Position numbers and translations under genes: made by a program. Positions 1-9,765 of a stretch of 64,000 nucleotides of DNA are shown one piece after another. Origin of the DNA: Flaviramulus_B aquimarinus (GTDB lineage: Bacteria; Bacteroidota; Bacteroidia; Flavobacteriales; Flavobacteriaceae); contig NZ_BAABJH010000007.1 in NCBI RefSeq assembly GCF_039543205.1, forward strand, positions 242,642 through 306,641. Direction: 5' to 3'. A model generated the notes under the pieces. It saw only the letters and a program-made list of their open reading frames with translations. It was not told the DNA's origin and made no database searches. Position 1 is the stretch's first letter, and every line of letters begins with the position of its first letter.

Positions 1-50
1 AGGTTTGAATGGGTGCAACATTTACTTTCTTTAATCGTTTGTAAAACAAC

Positions 51-80
51 TTGTATTATAGCTATATATTATTATTTTTG
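51..80 (+). promoter_or_regulatory. Bacteroidota-type promoter of the PPIase/moxR operon
   Basis: A TTG (-33 element) at 51-53 is followed after 19 nt by TATTTTTG at 73-80, which fits the Bacteroidota -7 consensus TAnnTTTG. The start codon at 107 lies 26 nt further on. The match is by eye; no transcription start is known. Confidence 0.55.
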
Positions 81-106
81 TAACCATTCAATTAATTTTT
101 TATTCC

Positions 107-2059
107 ATGAAATTAAATTTTTTTTTCATTTTATTTTTAACGTTATCAGTATTAAATGTAGATGCACAATCTAACAATGAAGATATACTTTTCAGTGTTC
201 AAGGAGAGCCCGTTTACACATCAGAATTTTTAAGGGTTTATAATAAAAACCTAGATTTAGTTCAAGATGAATCTCAAAAAGATGTTGATGAATATTTAAA
301 ATTATTTACGAGCTATAAGCTAAAGTTAAAAGAAGCTAAAGCCTTAGATTTACATAAAAAGACATCATATTTAAGAGAATTATCCAATTACAAAAAACAA
401 CTTGCTAAAAGTTTTATAACAGATACGAAAGTTACAGATGCTTTGGTTAAGGAAGCTTATGATAGACTGTCGCATGATGTAAAGGCCAATCATATTTTAA
501 TAAAAGTATCTGAAAATGCTAGTCCAGAAGATACACTTGTGGCTTTTAATAGTATTATGAAGTTGCGTAACAGAGCTTTAAATGAAGGCTTTGAAAAAGT
601 AAGGGCAGAAGTTCATAACGGACAAACCGTTTACGGAGAAAAATTAGGGTATTTTACAGGCTTTAAAATGGTTTATAAATTTGAAACTGCAGCTTTTAAT
701 ACCAATGTTGGTGATATTTCCCAACCATTTAGGACGCGTTTTGGATACCATATCGTTAATGTTTTAGATAAACGAAAATCAAGAGGCGAGCGTACAGTAG
801 CGCATATTATGGTTGTTAATAAAGAAAAGGATTCATTGGCCGAAAAGCCAGAAATTAGAATTCAAGAATTATATAAAAAATTAAATCAAGGTGAAGATTT
901 TGAATCTTTAGCAAAACAGTTTTCAGATGATAAAAATTCTGCGCAAAAAGGCGGTATGTTATCGCCAATTTCCAGTGGTCAGTTAAGTGTACAAGAGTTT
1001 GAAGATGTTGTTTTTAATTTAGATAATATAGGTGATATATCTGAGCCTTTTAAAACCAATTATGGTTGGCATATTGTTAAGTTATATGGTAAAAAACTTG
1101 TACCTGACTTTGAAATCATGAAACCTGAATTGGTAGAAAAAGTAAAACGTGATGATAGGTCTAAATTGATTGACGAGGCTTTGGTTGATAAACTTAAAAA
1201 GCGTTATAATGTTGATAACGAGTTTTCTGGAATAGATTACTTTATTTCTATATTTAATGACGATTATTTTAAAAAAACATGGAAGCTTCCAGCAGATTTT
1301 AAAGAAAATGAACCTTTGGTTAAAATAGGAAAAAAACAATTTTCTTATAAAGATTTTGGAGATTATTTGCAGAAAACACAACGCAATCGAACCCAAAAGG
1401 GCCCATATAAATCTATAATTTCTAGAAAGTATGAATCCTTTTTAAAGGATAATTTAATTCAGTATCAAGAGAATAATTTAGAAGAAGAGAACGAAGAATT
1501 TGCTCATATTGTCGGTGAGTATCGAGATGGTTTATTATTATTTGAATTGATGGAAACAACAATTTGGAATACGGCAAAAACAGATTCTATTGGTATTCAA
1601 GACTATTACAACAATCATAAAAATAATTATGTTCTACCAGAACGGATTGATGCTGTAGTGGCTTCATCAACAAAACAAAAAACACTTAAAAAAGTGTCTA
1701 AATTATTGACTGATGGTATGGCTCTAGATCAAATAAAATCACTTGTAAACAGTAACAATGAAATAGAAGTAATATTTACATCAGACATAATGGATGGCAA
1801 ACATCAAGCGCTTCCTACTAATTTTAATTTTGAAAAGGGGATTTCTAAAATATACAAACACAATAATGCTTTCGTGTTGGTTCAAGTTAAAGAGGTCTTG
1901 CCACAAACTCAAAAAACATTAGAAGCGGCTAAGGGAACTGTTATTAGCGATTATCAAACTTATAAAGAAAAAAACTGGATTAAGGAGTTGGGTGAAAAAT
2001 ATAAAATAGTCATTAACCAAGAGGTTTTAACAAACGTAAAATCTCAACTTAAAAAGTAA
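107..2059 (+). CDS. Periplasmic peptidylprolyl isomerase with two parvulin domains
   Basis: A 650-residue secreted protein that probably acts as a prolyl isomerase/chaperone for outer-membrane or secreted proteins. Residues 1-20 form a signal peptide ending in VDAQS. Two PpiC-type rotamase domains are visible: about 122-222 (starts ANHILIKV, ends FGYHIVNVLDKR) and about 229-328 (starts AHIMVVNK, ends YGWHIVKLYGKK). The C-terminal half has no domain I recognise and may be a substrate-binding helical region. It is the first gene of a run of four on the plus strand; the next starts 3 nt after its stop. The clustering with a PPIase-like lipoprotein and a SurA-like protein suggests envelope biogenesis. 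The ATG is supported by the signal peptide and the upstream promoter. Family assignment is firm; the client proteins are unknown. Confidence 0.9.
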   Translation: MKLNFFFILFLTLSVLNVDAQSNNEDILFSVQGEPVYTSEFLRVYNKNLDLVQDESQKDVDEYLKLFTSYKLKLKEAKALDLHKKTSYLRELSNYKKQLAKSFITDTKVTDALVKEAYDRLSHDVKANHILIKVSENASPEDTLVAFNSIMKLRNRALNEGFEKVRAEVHNGQTVYGEKLGYFTGFKMVYKFETAAFNTNVGDISQPFRTRFGYHIVNVLDKRKSRGERTVAHIMVVNKEKDSLAEKPEIRIQELYKKLNQGEDFESLAKQFSDDKNSAQKGGMLSPISSGQLSVQEFEDVVFNLDNIGDISEPFKTNYGWHIVKLYGKKLVPDFEIMKPELVEKVKRDDRSKLIDEALVDKLKKRYNVDNEFSGIDYFISIFNDDYFKKTWKLPADFKENEPLVKIGKKQFSYKDFGDYLQKTQRNRTQKGPYKSIISRKYESFLKDNLIQYQENNLEEENEEFAHIVGEYRDGLLLFELMETTIWNTAKTDSIGIQDYYNNHKNNYVLPERIDAVVASSTKQKTLKKVSKLLTDGMALDQIKSLVNSNNEIEVIFTSDIMDGKHQALPTNFNFEKGISKIYKHNNAFVLVQVKEVLPQTQKTLEAAKGTVISDYQTYKEKNWIKELGEKYKIVINQEVLTNVKSQLKK

Positions 2060-2062
2060 TAA

Positions 2063-2914
2063 GTGCGGACTAAAATCATCTTATTATTTCTGCTAACATT
2101 TGTGGTTTCATGTGATATGTTTAAAGTATTAGATGAAGGCAAACCTTTGGCTAGAGTTAATGAAACCTATTTATACCATGACGCTATTAAAGATTTAGTG
2201 CCAGAAGGAACACTAAAAGAAGATAGTACATTAATCATTCAAAATTTTATTAATCGATGGGCTACACAACAATTGTTTGTTGATGGTGCCAAGCTAAATT
2301 TAAACGAAGAAAAACAAGCTGCCTTTGATAAATTGGTAGTCCAGTATAAAAACGATTTATACTCCAAAGCCTATATAGAAGCATTGGTTAAAAGAAATAT
2401 AGATACATTGGTCAATACCCAAGAAGCTGACATTTATTATAATAACAATAAAGAAGTTTTCAAGTTAAACGAAGAGTTACTTAAATTCCGTTACATACAT
2501 GTAGATGAAAATATTATTGATTTTAAGACTATTAAAGAAAAATTCAAGCGGTACAATACCCAAGATAAAGAGCTTTTAGATTCTATATCCATACAATTTA
2601 AATCTTACTCATTAAATGATTCTATTTGGATAAAATTGAGTCATGTTATAAAGAAAATTCCAGCAGTTACTCCGGAAAATAAAAACCAACTGTTAAAAAA
2701 ATCTAATTTTGTACAACTCAAAGATTCATTAGGAGTATATTTGATGCAAATTAATGATGTTCTGGTTAGAAATGACACTGCTCCGTTGGAATATGTTAAG
2801 CCAACTATAGATCAAATAGTCATTAACAAACGTAAGCTAGAACTTATTAAAGAATTAGAAAAAGATATCACAAAAGATGCTATTAAAAATAAACAATTTG
2901 AAATTTACAATTAA
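2063..2914 (+). CDS. PPIase-like lipoprotein (GTG start)
   Basis: A 283-residue predicted lipoprotein. The N-terminus is a short hydrophobic signal ending in a lipobox V-V-S-C, with the lipidated Cys at residue 17 and Asp after it, so anchoring in the inner or outer membrane is likely. The rest is helical and charged, and resembles the N-terminal and linker parts of SurA/PrsA-type chaperones; I cannot see a complete parvulin domain. The start is GTG, 3 nt after the previous stop; the complete lipobox right behind it supports this codon. It sits between two parvulin proteins, so a joint role in periplasmic folding is inferred. Specific function is unknown. Confidence 0.75.
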   Translation: MRTKIILLFLLTFVVSCDMFKVLDEGKPLARVNETYLYHDAIKDLVPEGTLKEDSTLIIQNFINRWATQQLFVDGAKLNLNEEKQAAFDKLVVQYKNDLYSKAYIEALVKRNIDTLVNTQEADIYYNNNKEVFKLNEELLKFRYIHVDENIIDFKTIKEKFKRYNTQDKELLDSISIQFKSYSLNDSIWIKLSHVIKKIPAVTPENKNQLLKKSNFVQLKDSLGVYLMQINDVLVRNDTAPLEYVKPTIDQIVINKRKLELIKELEKDITKDAIKNKQFEIYN

Positions 2915-4328
2915 TTTGAAACATACATTGCTTTTAGGTATAACTTTACTAACTCTAAATGTTCTATCTGCACAAGAAATTATAGAAGACGAAGTTAAAG
3001 AGGTCGTTAAAAAAGTCGATACAACACTTGCAAAAAATGCTAAAAAAATTGACGGGGTAGCTGCCGTAGTGGGGGATTATATTATCTTGGATTCCGATAT
3101 AGACAAGGCCTATTTGCAATTACAAGCACAAGGTGTCAATACAAACGACATTGGAAAGTGCGAATTGTTTGGTAAGTTATTAGAAGATAAATTGTACGCA
3201 CACCATGCCGTTCAAGATAGCATTCCGGTTTCGGATGCAGAGATCAGAAAAAATGTAGATTATCAGATTCAACAATTTTTACAGCAAACCAATGGATCTA
3301 TGGAAAAACTTTTGGAGTTTTATAAAAAAGATGATGAAAAAAGTTTTAGAGATGAAATGTTTGAGATTAATAAATCCAATCAGCTGGCAGCTAAAATGCA
3401 ATCTAAAATTGTTGAAGAAATAGAGATAACTCCAGAAGAGGTGAGAGATTTTTTTAATAAAATACCCGAAGAAGATAGACCTACTTTTGGAACAGAACTT
3501 AAAGTGGCTCAAATTGTAGCAGAACCAAAAGTTTCTGAAGAAGAAAAACAAAAAATCATTGACCGTTTAAAACAATTTAAAGCTGATATCATAGAAAATG
3601 GAGCTAGTTTCCGTTCTAAAGCTGTATTGTATTCTGACGACCCAGGATCCGCAAGTAAAGGGGGTAAATATACTTTAAATAGAAAACAACCACGAATGGT
3701 AAAAGAGTTTAGACAGGTTGCATTTTCTTTACAAGAAGGCGAAGTTTCAGAACCTTTTGAAACAGATTTTGGTTTTCATATTGTTACTTTAGAGAAAATA
3801 AGAGGACAAGAATATGATGTTGCCCACATATTATTAATACCAAAAGTATCTAGTGAAGCAGTAAAAGAGGCTAAAGAGCGTTTAGAAAAAACTAGAAAGC
3901 GTATTGTAGACGGTGATATTTCATTTGCTGATGCAGCTAGGGAAATTAGTGATGAAAAAGAAACAAAGAATGATGGAGGACAATTAATAAACCCAACCAC
4001 ACAAGACTATAATTTTGAATTAACGAGAATGGATACAGAACTATACGCTCAAATTCAAAATTTAAAAGATGATGAGATTAGTTTGGTTTTAAGTGAAGAA
4101 GACCGCAACCGTAAAGTTAAATTTAAAATATTAAAAGTTACCGATAGAGTTGATGAACATGAAGCAGATTATGCTCGCGATTATTTGAAAATAAAAGAAC
4201 TAGCATTAGAAGAAAAAAAGATAAGAGCAATTGAAAAATGGCAAGAAGAAAAAATATTAGATACCTATATAAAAATTAGTGGAGCACACAGAACCTGTCA
4301 ATTTTCTGGTAACTGGTTAAAAAAATAA
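2877..4328 (+). CDS. SurA-like peptidylprolyl isomerase
   Basis: A 483-residue periplasmic chaperone/prolyl isomerase of the SurA type, expected to help outer-membrane proteins fold. A signal peptide (hydrophobic LLLGITLLTLNVLSAQ) is followed by a SurA-like N-terminal helical region containing VAAVVGDYIILDSDID. Two parvulin domains follow at about 205-310 (ends FGFHIVTLEKIRGQ) and about 315-420 (starts YDVAHILLIPK). The only ATG, at 2877, overlaps the preceding gene by 38 nt. An in-frame TTG at 2916 would start 1 nt after that gene's stop and give the compact signal peptide (M)KHTLLLGITLL, so TTG is a serious alternative. moxR begins 4 nt after the stop. Confidence 0.88.
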   Translation: MLLKINNLKFTINLKHTLLLGITLLTLNVLSAQEIIEDEVKEVVKKVDTTLAKNAKKIDGVAAVVGDYIILDSDIDKAYLQLQAQGVNTNDIGKCELFGKLLEDKLYAHHAVQDSIPVSDAEIRKNVDYQIQQFLQQTNGSMEKLLEFYKKDDEKSFRDEMFEINKSNQLAAKMQSKIVEEIEITPEEVRDFFNKIPEEDRPTFGTELKVAQIVAEPKVSEEEKQKIIDRLKQFKADIIENGASFRSKAVLYSDDPGSASKGGKYTLNRKQPRMVKEFRQVAFSLQEGEVSEPFETDFGFHIVTLEKIRGQEYDVAHILLIPKVSSEAVKEAKERLEKTRKRIVDGDISFADAAREISDEKETKNDGGQLINPTTQDYNFELTRMDTELYAQIQNLKDDEISLVLSEEDRNRKVKFKILKVTDRVDEHEADYARDYLKIKELALEEKKIRAIEKWQEEKILDTYIKISGAHRTCQFSGNWLKK

Positions 4329-4332
4329 GAAT

Positions 4333-5286
4333 ATGTCCGATGTAGCTGCTATCGAAAGATTTGTAAAACAATTTAAGACGTTAAAAACTGAAGTAGCCAA
4401 AGCTATTATAGGTCAAGATGAAGCCGTTACTCAAATTTTGATTTCTATTTTTTCAGGCGGGCACTCACTATTAATTGGTGTTCCAGGTTTAGCAAAAACC
4501 TTAATGGTTAATACTATAGCACAAGCTTTAGGACTGGACTTTAAACGTATCCAATTCACACCAGATTTAATGCCTAGCGATATTTTAGGAAGTGAGATTC
4601 TAGATGAAGATCGCCATTTTAAATTTATAAAAGGACCAATTTTTGCTAACATTATTTTAGCAGACGAAATAAATAGGACACCACCAAAAACACAAGCAGC
4701 TCTATTAGAAGCTATGCAAGAACGTGCCGTCACTGTGGCAGGACATCATTATAAACTAGATTTACCTTATTTTGTTTTAGCAACACAAAACCCTATTGAG
4801 CAAGAAGGGACCTACCCCTTGCCAGAAGCACAGTTAGACCGTTTTATGTTTGCTATTAATCTAGATTACCCTTCTTTTGAAGAAGAAGTGCAAGTTGTTA
4901 AATCAACAACAAATGATATTCAACCTAAGGTTAACGCTTTGTTTTCGGCAAAAGAAATAGTGGACTTTCAACATTTAATACGTCGTATTCCAGTAGCAGA
5001 TAATGTTGTAGAATATGCGGTTTCAATGGTTGGAAAAACAAGGCCTAATTCTGATGCCGCTCCAGATTTAGTAAAAGCCTATATAGATTGGGGAGCAGGA
5101 CCAAGAGCATCACAAAACTTAATTTTGGCAGCTAAAACACATGCCGCTATTAGTGGCAAGTTTTCACCAGATATTGAAAATGTACAAGCCGTTGCCCATA
5201 GTATTCTAAGGCACAGAATTATAAAAAATTATAAAGCCGAAGCAGAAGGTGTTTCAGAAGAACAAATTATTAAAAGTTTGTTTTAA
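4333..5286 (+). CDS. MoxR-family AAA+ ATPase
   Basis: A 317-residue AAA+ ATPase of the MoxR group. These are cytoplasmic chaperone-like ATPases that often act with von Willebrand factor A proteins in complex maturation or envelope stress. Walker A is GVPGLAKT (residues 49-56); Walker B ends ADEINR with D111-E112, followed by the typical PPKTQAALLEAMQE segment. A sensor region follows (ATQNPIEQEGTYPLPEAQLDRF). The length is usual for the family. It is the last gene of the PPIase operon (4 nt gap). No VWA partner is in the window because the next gene is convergent, and its last 17 nt overlap that gene's 3' end. Confidence 0.92.
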   Translation: MSDVAAIERFVKQFKTLKTEVAKAIIGQDEAVTQILISIFSGGHSLLIGVPGLAKTLMVNTIAQALGLDFKRIQFTPDLMPSDILGSEILDEDRHFKFIKGPIFANIILADEINRTPPKTQAALLEAMQERAVTVAGHHYKLDLPYFVLATQNPIEQEGTYPLPEAQLDRFMFAINLDYPSFEEEVQVVKSTTNDIQPKVNALFSAKEIVDFQHLIRRIPVADNVVEYAVSMVGKTRPNSDAAPDLVKAYIDWGAGPRASQNLILAAKTHAAISGKFSPDIENVQAVAHSILRHRIIKNYKAEAEGVSEEQIIKSLF

Positions 5287-6979
5287 TAATTTCGTTTTCT
5301 GTCGGAACAGATAAAAAACCATCTTTCTGGTTTTTAGTTCTAAGCACTGGCGTATAATGATAATACGTTTTAATGTAATTAACTTGTTTTTTGTTTACAC
5401 AAGGTAAATTACCATTACCAGTACCCCAAATAAACATATCTGAATTAGGCGAGTAAAATTCAAAACCATTAATAGTTTCTTTAGTGAATTTTGTTGTTGT
5501 TTTGGAAATACCTGCTGGAACAATAATATGTTTTATACTAAAACTATTGGAATCCATGGCAAGCGCATTATCTGTAAAATGTTTTAAGTTAATATTGAAA
5601 AAAACAGAAAAAGCACTAGCAACTATAGCGATACAAACAAGGTAGAAGCCTATCATTTTGTTTTTAAAAACAGAAATAAATATTTGTACAGACAAAAACA
5701 TAATGAAGGCAAAGAAGAATCGATATTGCGGCGAATTATTCCAAAGAAGAATTAATTGCAAAATGGATAACGTATAAATAATAAATAGTCCAGATGCCTT
5801 GTTCTTCTTTAAAAGAAACCAAGGAAATAAAATAAGAAGTAAAATATAAAACGAATTAAAAAGACCGTCTAATTTTGGAATAGTAAGCCAATATTTAAAG
5901 GTTTCAAAAAAGTTTAAATGACTCGTGTCTACATTATTCATGCCATCCAAATAAGTTCCTCTTTTGTAAAAATTCAAGAGTGCTTTAGGTTGTTTCCATT
6001 CAAAATTTAAAAAATCAAATAGTTCAATAGGGTAAAAAAGATATCCAGAAATAATAGCGTTTTTACATAAAAATAAAATAAGCATGGTGCTACTAATGGC
6101 TATATAAGAAGCCAAACTTCCTTTTAGCGTTTTAAAATTTTGTACAAACAAAATAATACTGAGAACAATTAAAATAGCCATAGTCACTTTTACAAAACAT
6201 AAAAAAAGAACTAAGCTTAAAATTATTTTAAAATCATTTATGGATATCGTATAGCGCTTTTCAAGAAATAAAAATAAGATATAAGGCGTTACCAAAAAGA
6301 TGATAAGGTCTGGGGAAGGCGCATTTATAAATTGCATTAAAAAAATGGAGAATATTAGCGTTAAGCCCAAGTAAAAATTCTGAATGCTTTTGCTCGTCTC
6401 GTAATTATTCAATTTTTCCAAGTAAAGCAGTGACGCTAATATGAATAAATAACCATTTATATCATTAAAAATAGGGCATATAAAAGAAAAATTAAAACCA
6501 GCTTGTAAAGTGTGCCACGAAGAATTTTGTCCAAAAAAAGGATGTAAATTTACAAGGCCTTTCACATAACCATATTCATTAATCCATTTTATGGTTTGAA
6601 TATAATAAGATTCGTTATCTAAAAGAAATGGTTTAGTTGAACTTTGAGCCAATACAATAATCAAGATAAGAATAAAAAGAAACCGGTATGATGTTTTAAG
6701 ATTGAAAAAAGTTTTAACGAAAGAATTAAAATGAAACCTTGTTAAATTTCGAAATTTAAAAACAATAAAGACGTTAATAATAAAAACAAAAAGATAAAAC
6801 TCAATATTTAGTCTTATAAAAAAAGCAGCAAGGCTACATAGTAGAGTGTAAAGTAAAAGCCCTAAAAAATGATGGATTATAGGGTTGCACTTTTGGATTC
6901 CAAAAACCTTTTTAAGGAGTATTCCAAAATTTAAAGTGGTAAAAAAAATATAAATCCAACTTAAAAGAATAAGTAACAT
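5270..6979 (-). CDS. Polytopic membrane protein (GT-C-like, LIC_10190-like)
   Basis: A 569-residue integral membrane protein with about a dozen hydrophobic segments and a short soluble C-terminal tail (from about residue 480). After the first few helices there is a conserved-looking acidic loop, LLDNESYYIQTIKWINEYGY, which recalls the first periplasmic loop of GT-C glycosyltransferases and of the LIC_10190 family. A role in transferring a lipid-linked sugar is only inferred. No other motif is recognised. The gene converges on moxR and overlaps its end by 17 nt. The start at 6979 is the first ATG before a hydrophobic helix. It has no evident operon partners. Confidence 0.6.
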   Translation of the reverse strand: MLLILLSWIYIFFTTLNFGILLKKVFGIQKCNPIIHHFLGLLLYTLLCSLAAFFIRLNIEFYLFVFIINVFIVFKFRNLTRFHFNSFVKTFFNLKTSYRFLFILILIIVLAQSSTKPFLLDNESYYIQTIKWINEYGYVKGLVNLHPFFGQNSSWHTLQAGFNFSFICPIFNDINGYLFILASLLYLEKLNNYETSKSIQNFYLGLTLIFSIFLMQFINAPSPDLIIFLVTPYILFLFLEKRYTISINDFKIILSLVLFLCFVKVTMAILIVLSIILFVQNFKTLKGSLASYIAISSTMLILFLCKNAIISGYLFYPIELFDFLNFEWKQPKALLNFYKRGTYLDGMNNVDTSHLNFFETFKYWLTIPKLDGLFNSFYILLLILFPWFLLKKNKASGLFIIYTLSILQLILLWNNSPQYRFFFAFIMFLSVQIFISVFKNKMIGFYLVCIAIVASAFSVFFNINLKHFTDNALAMDSNSFSIKHIIVPAGISKTTTKFTKETINGFEFYSPNSDMFIWGTGNGNLPCVNKKQVNYIKTYYHYTPVLRTKNQKDGFLSVPTENEIIKTNF

Positions 6980-7278
6980 AACCTGTAATTATTAGAACAA
7001 ACATAGATAATTAATTTAACTATTAGCATACTATGTTTAGACTGGATTTAAGTCGCTTTTTTTAAATAGTGTGCTTTAAAAATAAGCACTCAATAATCAA
7101 CCTTATTAAATCATCATTTTCACCAAAAATTAATGCAAAAAAAGAAATCATACTAAATTATAATATCACTATAATAATTTAGTATGATTGGGTGTATTAT
7201 TGCGATGTTTATTTTTAGAACTTTGTATTAATTTTGTATTTTGCGTTACTTTAAAAAACAAAACTTAAATTATATTTT
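6980..7278. other. Intergenic region between divergent genes
   Basis: About 300 nt between the start of the membrane protein gene (minus) and aconitase (plus). It is very AT-rich and holds one long perfect inverted repeat (annotated separately). A possible -7 box TAATTTTG is at 7229-7236, but with no TTG at the right distance. I see no ORF or RNA gene in it. Confidence 0.5.
7146..7189. repeat. Perfect 16-bp inverted repeat upstream of aconitase
   Basis: Arms 7146-7161 (AATCATACTAAATTAT) and 7174-7189 are exact reverse complements around a 12-nt loop. No T-tract follows on either strand, so it does not look like a Rho-independent terminator. It lies about 90 nt before the aconitase start and 170 nt before the divergent gene. 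It could be an operator or a leader structure. Confidence 0.7.
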
Positions 7279-9546
7279 ATGGCATTTGACATCAGTATGA
7301 TAAAAGGTGTTTACACCAAAATGGCTGACCGTGTAGATAAAGCACGTGAGATTGTAGGGAAACCACTAACACTATCTGAAAAGATTTTATATTCTCATTT
7401 ATGGGATGGAACGCCTACAAAGGCCTTTACCAGAGGAAAAGACTATGTAGATTTTGCTCCAGATAGAATTGCGTGTCAAGATGCAACAGCTCAAATGGCA
7501 TTATTGCAGTTTATGCAAGCAGGAAAACCTAAAGTAGCAGTTCCGACTACGGTGCATTGCGATCACTTAATCCAAGCTAAAGAAGGTGCGGCAACAGATT
7601 TAAAACATGCAAATAGCGTAAGTAGTGAGGTTTTTAATTTTTTAGAATCCGTATCAAATAAATACGGTATTGGTTTCTGGAAACCAGGTGCTGGAATTAT
7701 CCATCAAGTGGTATTGGAAAATTATGCATTCCCAGGAGGAATGATGATTGGAACAGATTCACATACTGTAAATGCAGGAGGATTAGGTATGGTTGCTATT
7801 GGAGTTGGAGGTGCTGATGCTGTAGATGTTATGGCTGGTATGGCTTGGGAACTAAAATTCCCTAAACTAATCGGTGTTAGATTAACTGGAAAATTATCTG
7901 GTTGGACTGCACCAAAGGATGTGATTTTAAAAGTAGCAGAAATTCTGACTGTAAAAGGAGGAACTGGTGCTATTGTTGAATATTTTGGACCTGGAGCAAC
8001 ATCTATGTCCTGTACAGGAAAAGGAACTATTTGTAATATGGGTGCCGAAATAGGAGCAACCACATCTACATTTGGATATGATGAATCTATGGAGCGTTAT
8101 TTACGTGCTACCGATAGAGCAGATGTAGCAGATGCAGCCAATGAGGTAAAAGAACATTTAACTGCTGATGCTGAGGTTTATGCAAATCCAGAAAATTATT
8201 TCGATCAAGTTATTGATATCAATTTATCTGAGCTAGGACCACTTTTAAACGGGCCGTTTACACCAGATTTATCAACAGAAGTTGGTACAGCTATGACCGA
8301 AAAAGCCAAAGCTAATGATTGGCCAATTGTTGTAGAGTGGGGCTTAATAGGGTCTTGTACAAACTCGTCATATGAAGATTTGTCAAGAGCATCATCTATA
8401 GCCCAACAAGCTTTAGATAAAGGCTTAAAAATGAAAGCAGAATTAGGGATTAACCCTGGTTCCGAACAAGTTCGATATACTGCAGAACGTGATGGTATTC
8501 TTGATGTATTTGAAAACTTAAACGCAAAAATATTCACAAATGCATGTGGGCCTTGTATTGGGCAGTGGGCTAGATATAGCGATCCAAAAAATGCACCAAA
8601 AAATAGTATCGTACACTCTTTTAACAGAAACTTTGCAAAGCGTGCCGATGGTAATCCAAATACACACGCCTTTGTAGCATCACCAGAATTAACAGCAGCA
8701 ATAGCTGTAGCTGGACGTTTGGACTTTAATCCACTTAAAGATAAGCTGATTAATGAAAATGGCGAAGAAGTGATGTTCGATGAACCAACAGGTTGGGAAT
8801 TACCTCCAAAAGGTTTTGATGTTAAAGATAACGGTTATCTAGCACCAGAAGCAGATGGTAGCCATGTAAAAGTATCTGTAAGCGATGAATCAGAACGTTT
8901 ACAATTACTAACACCTTTCCTACCTATTGGAAACTCTATTACAGGTGCTAAATTGTTAATCAAAGCTTTAGGTAAATGTACAACCGACCATATTTCTATG
9001 GCTGGACCTTGGTTGCGTTTCAGAGGGCATCTAGATAATATTGCTAACAATACCTTAATAGGAGCTGTTAATGCATTTGGTCAAAAAACAAACTTTGTTA
9101 AAAATCAATTGACTGGTGAGTTTGGTGGTGTGCCAGATACAGCACGAGCATATAAAGCAGCAGGAGTTAAAACAATAGTTGTTGGTGATCATAATTACGG
9201 CGAGGGCTCCTCTCGTGAGCATGCGGCCATGCAACCAAGACACTTAGGTGTCGCTGCGGTTATTGTAAAATCCTTTGCTCGTATCCATGAAACAAACCTT
9301 AAAAAACAAGGGATGTTAGGCTTAACCTTTGCAAATGAAGCAGATTATGATTTAATTCAAGAAGATGATACATTCAACTTCACAGATTTAAATGCCTTTG
9401 CTCCAGGTAAACAATTAACCTTAGAAATTGTTCATGCCGATGGTGCAAAAGATACTATTAAATTAAACCATACGTATAACGAGGCTCAAATAACTTGGTA
9501 TAACGAAGGTTCAGCACTTAATTTAATCAAGAAGCAAAATGCGTAG
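7279..9546 (+). CDS. acn: Aconitate hydratase
   Basis: A 755-residue aconitase (citrate to isocitrate via cis-aconitate) of the TCA cycle, cytoplasmic, of the mitochondrial-like type by length. The three cysteines that bind the [4Fe-4S] cluster are present: C360 in [10 protein letters not shown], and C423 and C426 in [11 protein letters not shown]. The swivel-domain active-site segment [20 protein letters not shown] is intact. Substrate-binding [13 protein letters not shown] is near residue 160. The gene stands alone, with a strong hairpin terminator right after it. The ATG follows an AT-rich leader. Confidence 0.97.
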   Translation: MAFDISMIKGVYTKMADRVDKAREIVGKPLTLSEKILYSHLWDGTPTKAFTRGKDYVDFAPDRIACQDATAQMALLQFMQAGKPKVAVPTTVHCDHLIQAKEGAATDLKHANSVSSEVFNFLESVSNKYGIGFWKPGAGIIHQVVLENYAFPGGMMIGTDSHTVNAGGLGMVAIGVGGADAVDVMAGMAWELKFPKLIGVRLTGKLSGWTAPKDVILKVAEILTVKGGTGAIVEYFGPGATSMSCTGKGTICNMGAEIGATTSTFGYDESMERYLRATDRADVADAANEVKEHLTADAEVYANPENYFDQVIDINLSELGPLLNGPFTPDLSTEVGTAMTEKAKANDWPIVVEWGLIGSCTNSSYEDLSRASSIAQQALDKGLKMKAELGINPGSEQVRYTAERDGILDVFENLNAKIFTNACGPCIGQWARYSDPKNAPKNSIVHSFNRNFAKRADGNPNTHAFVASPELTAAIAVAGRLDFNPLKDKLINENGEEVMFDEPTGWELPPKGFDVKDNGYLAPEADGSHVKVSVSDESERLQLLTPFLPIGNSITGAKLLIKALGKCTTDHISMAGPWLRFRGHLDNIANNTLIGAVNAFGQKTNFVKNQLTGEFGGVPDTARAYKAAGVKTIVVGDHNYGEGSSREHAAMQPRHLGVAAVIVKSFARIHETNLKKQGMLGLTFANEADYDLIQEDDTFNFTDLNAFAPGKQLTLEIVHADGAKDTIKLNHTYNEAQITWYNEGSALNLIKKQNA

Positions 9547-9570
9547 TTTTTATAAGACTATAAATTATAA

Positions 9571-9597
9571 AAATCCAGCTTTTTAGCTGGATTTTTT
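9571..9597 (+). terminator. Rho-independent terminator of aconitase
   Basis: Ten-bp arms AAATCCAGCT (9571-9580) and AGCTGGATTT (9585-9594) with a TTTT loop, followed by a T-run to 9597, 25 nt after the stop codon. Confidence 0.85.
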
Positions 9598-9765
9598 GTT
9601 TTTGTAAAGGGCTGTTTAATGTCTATGCATGAAACTAGTTATTTAGATTAAGCTAACTGTTCAGTAAGCACAAAATAAACCTGTCAATGGTCAGGCTAGA
9701 AAATCCGTGAGTCTCTAATTTTATATGCTGTTAGCAATGTTTGTTTTTGAAAAACATGCTGTATT

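Noticed and set aside
7722..8537. Two antisense ORFs of 113 and 110 aa in aconitase
   Set aside because: They are Pro/Ser/Ile-rich shadow translations; the aconitase frame has all catalytic residues.
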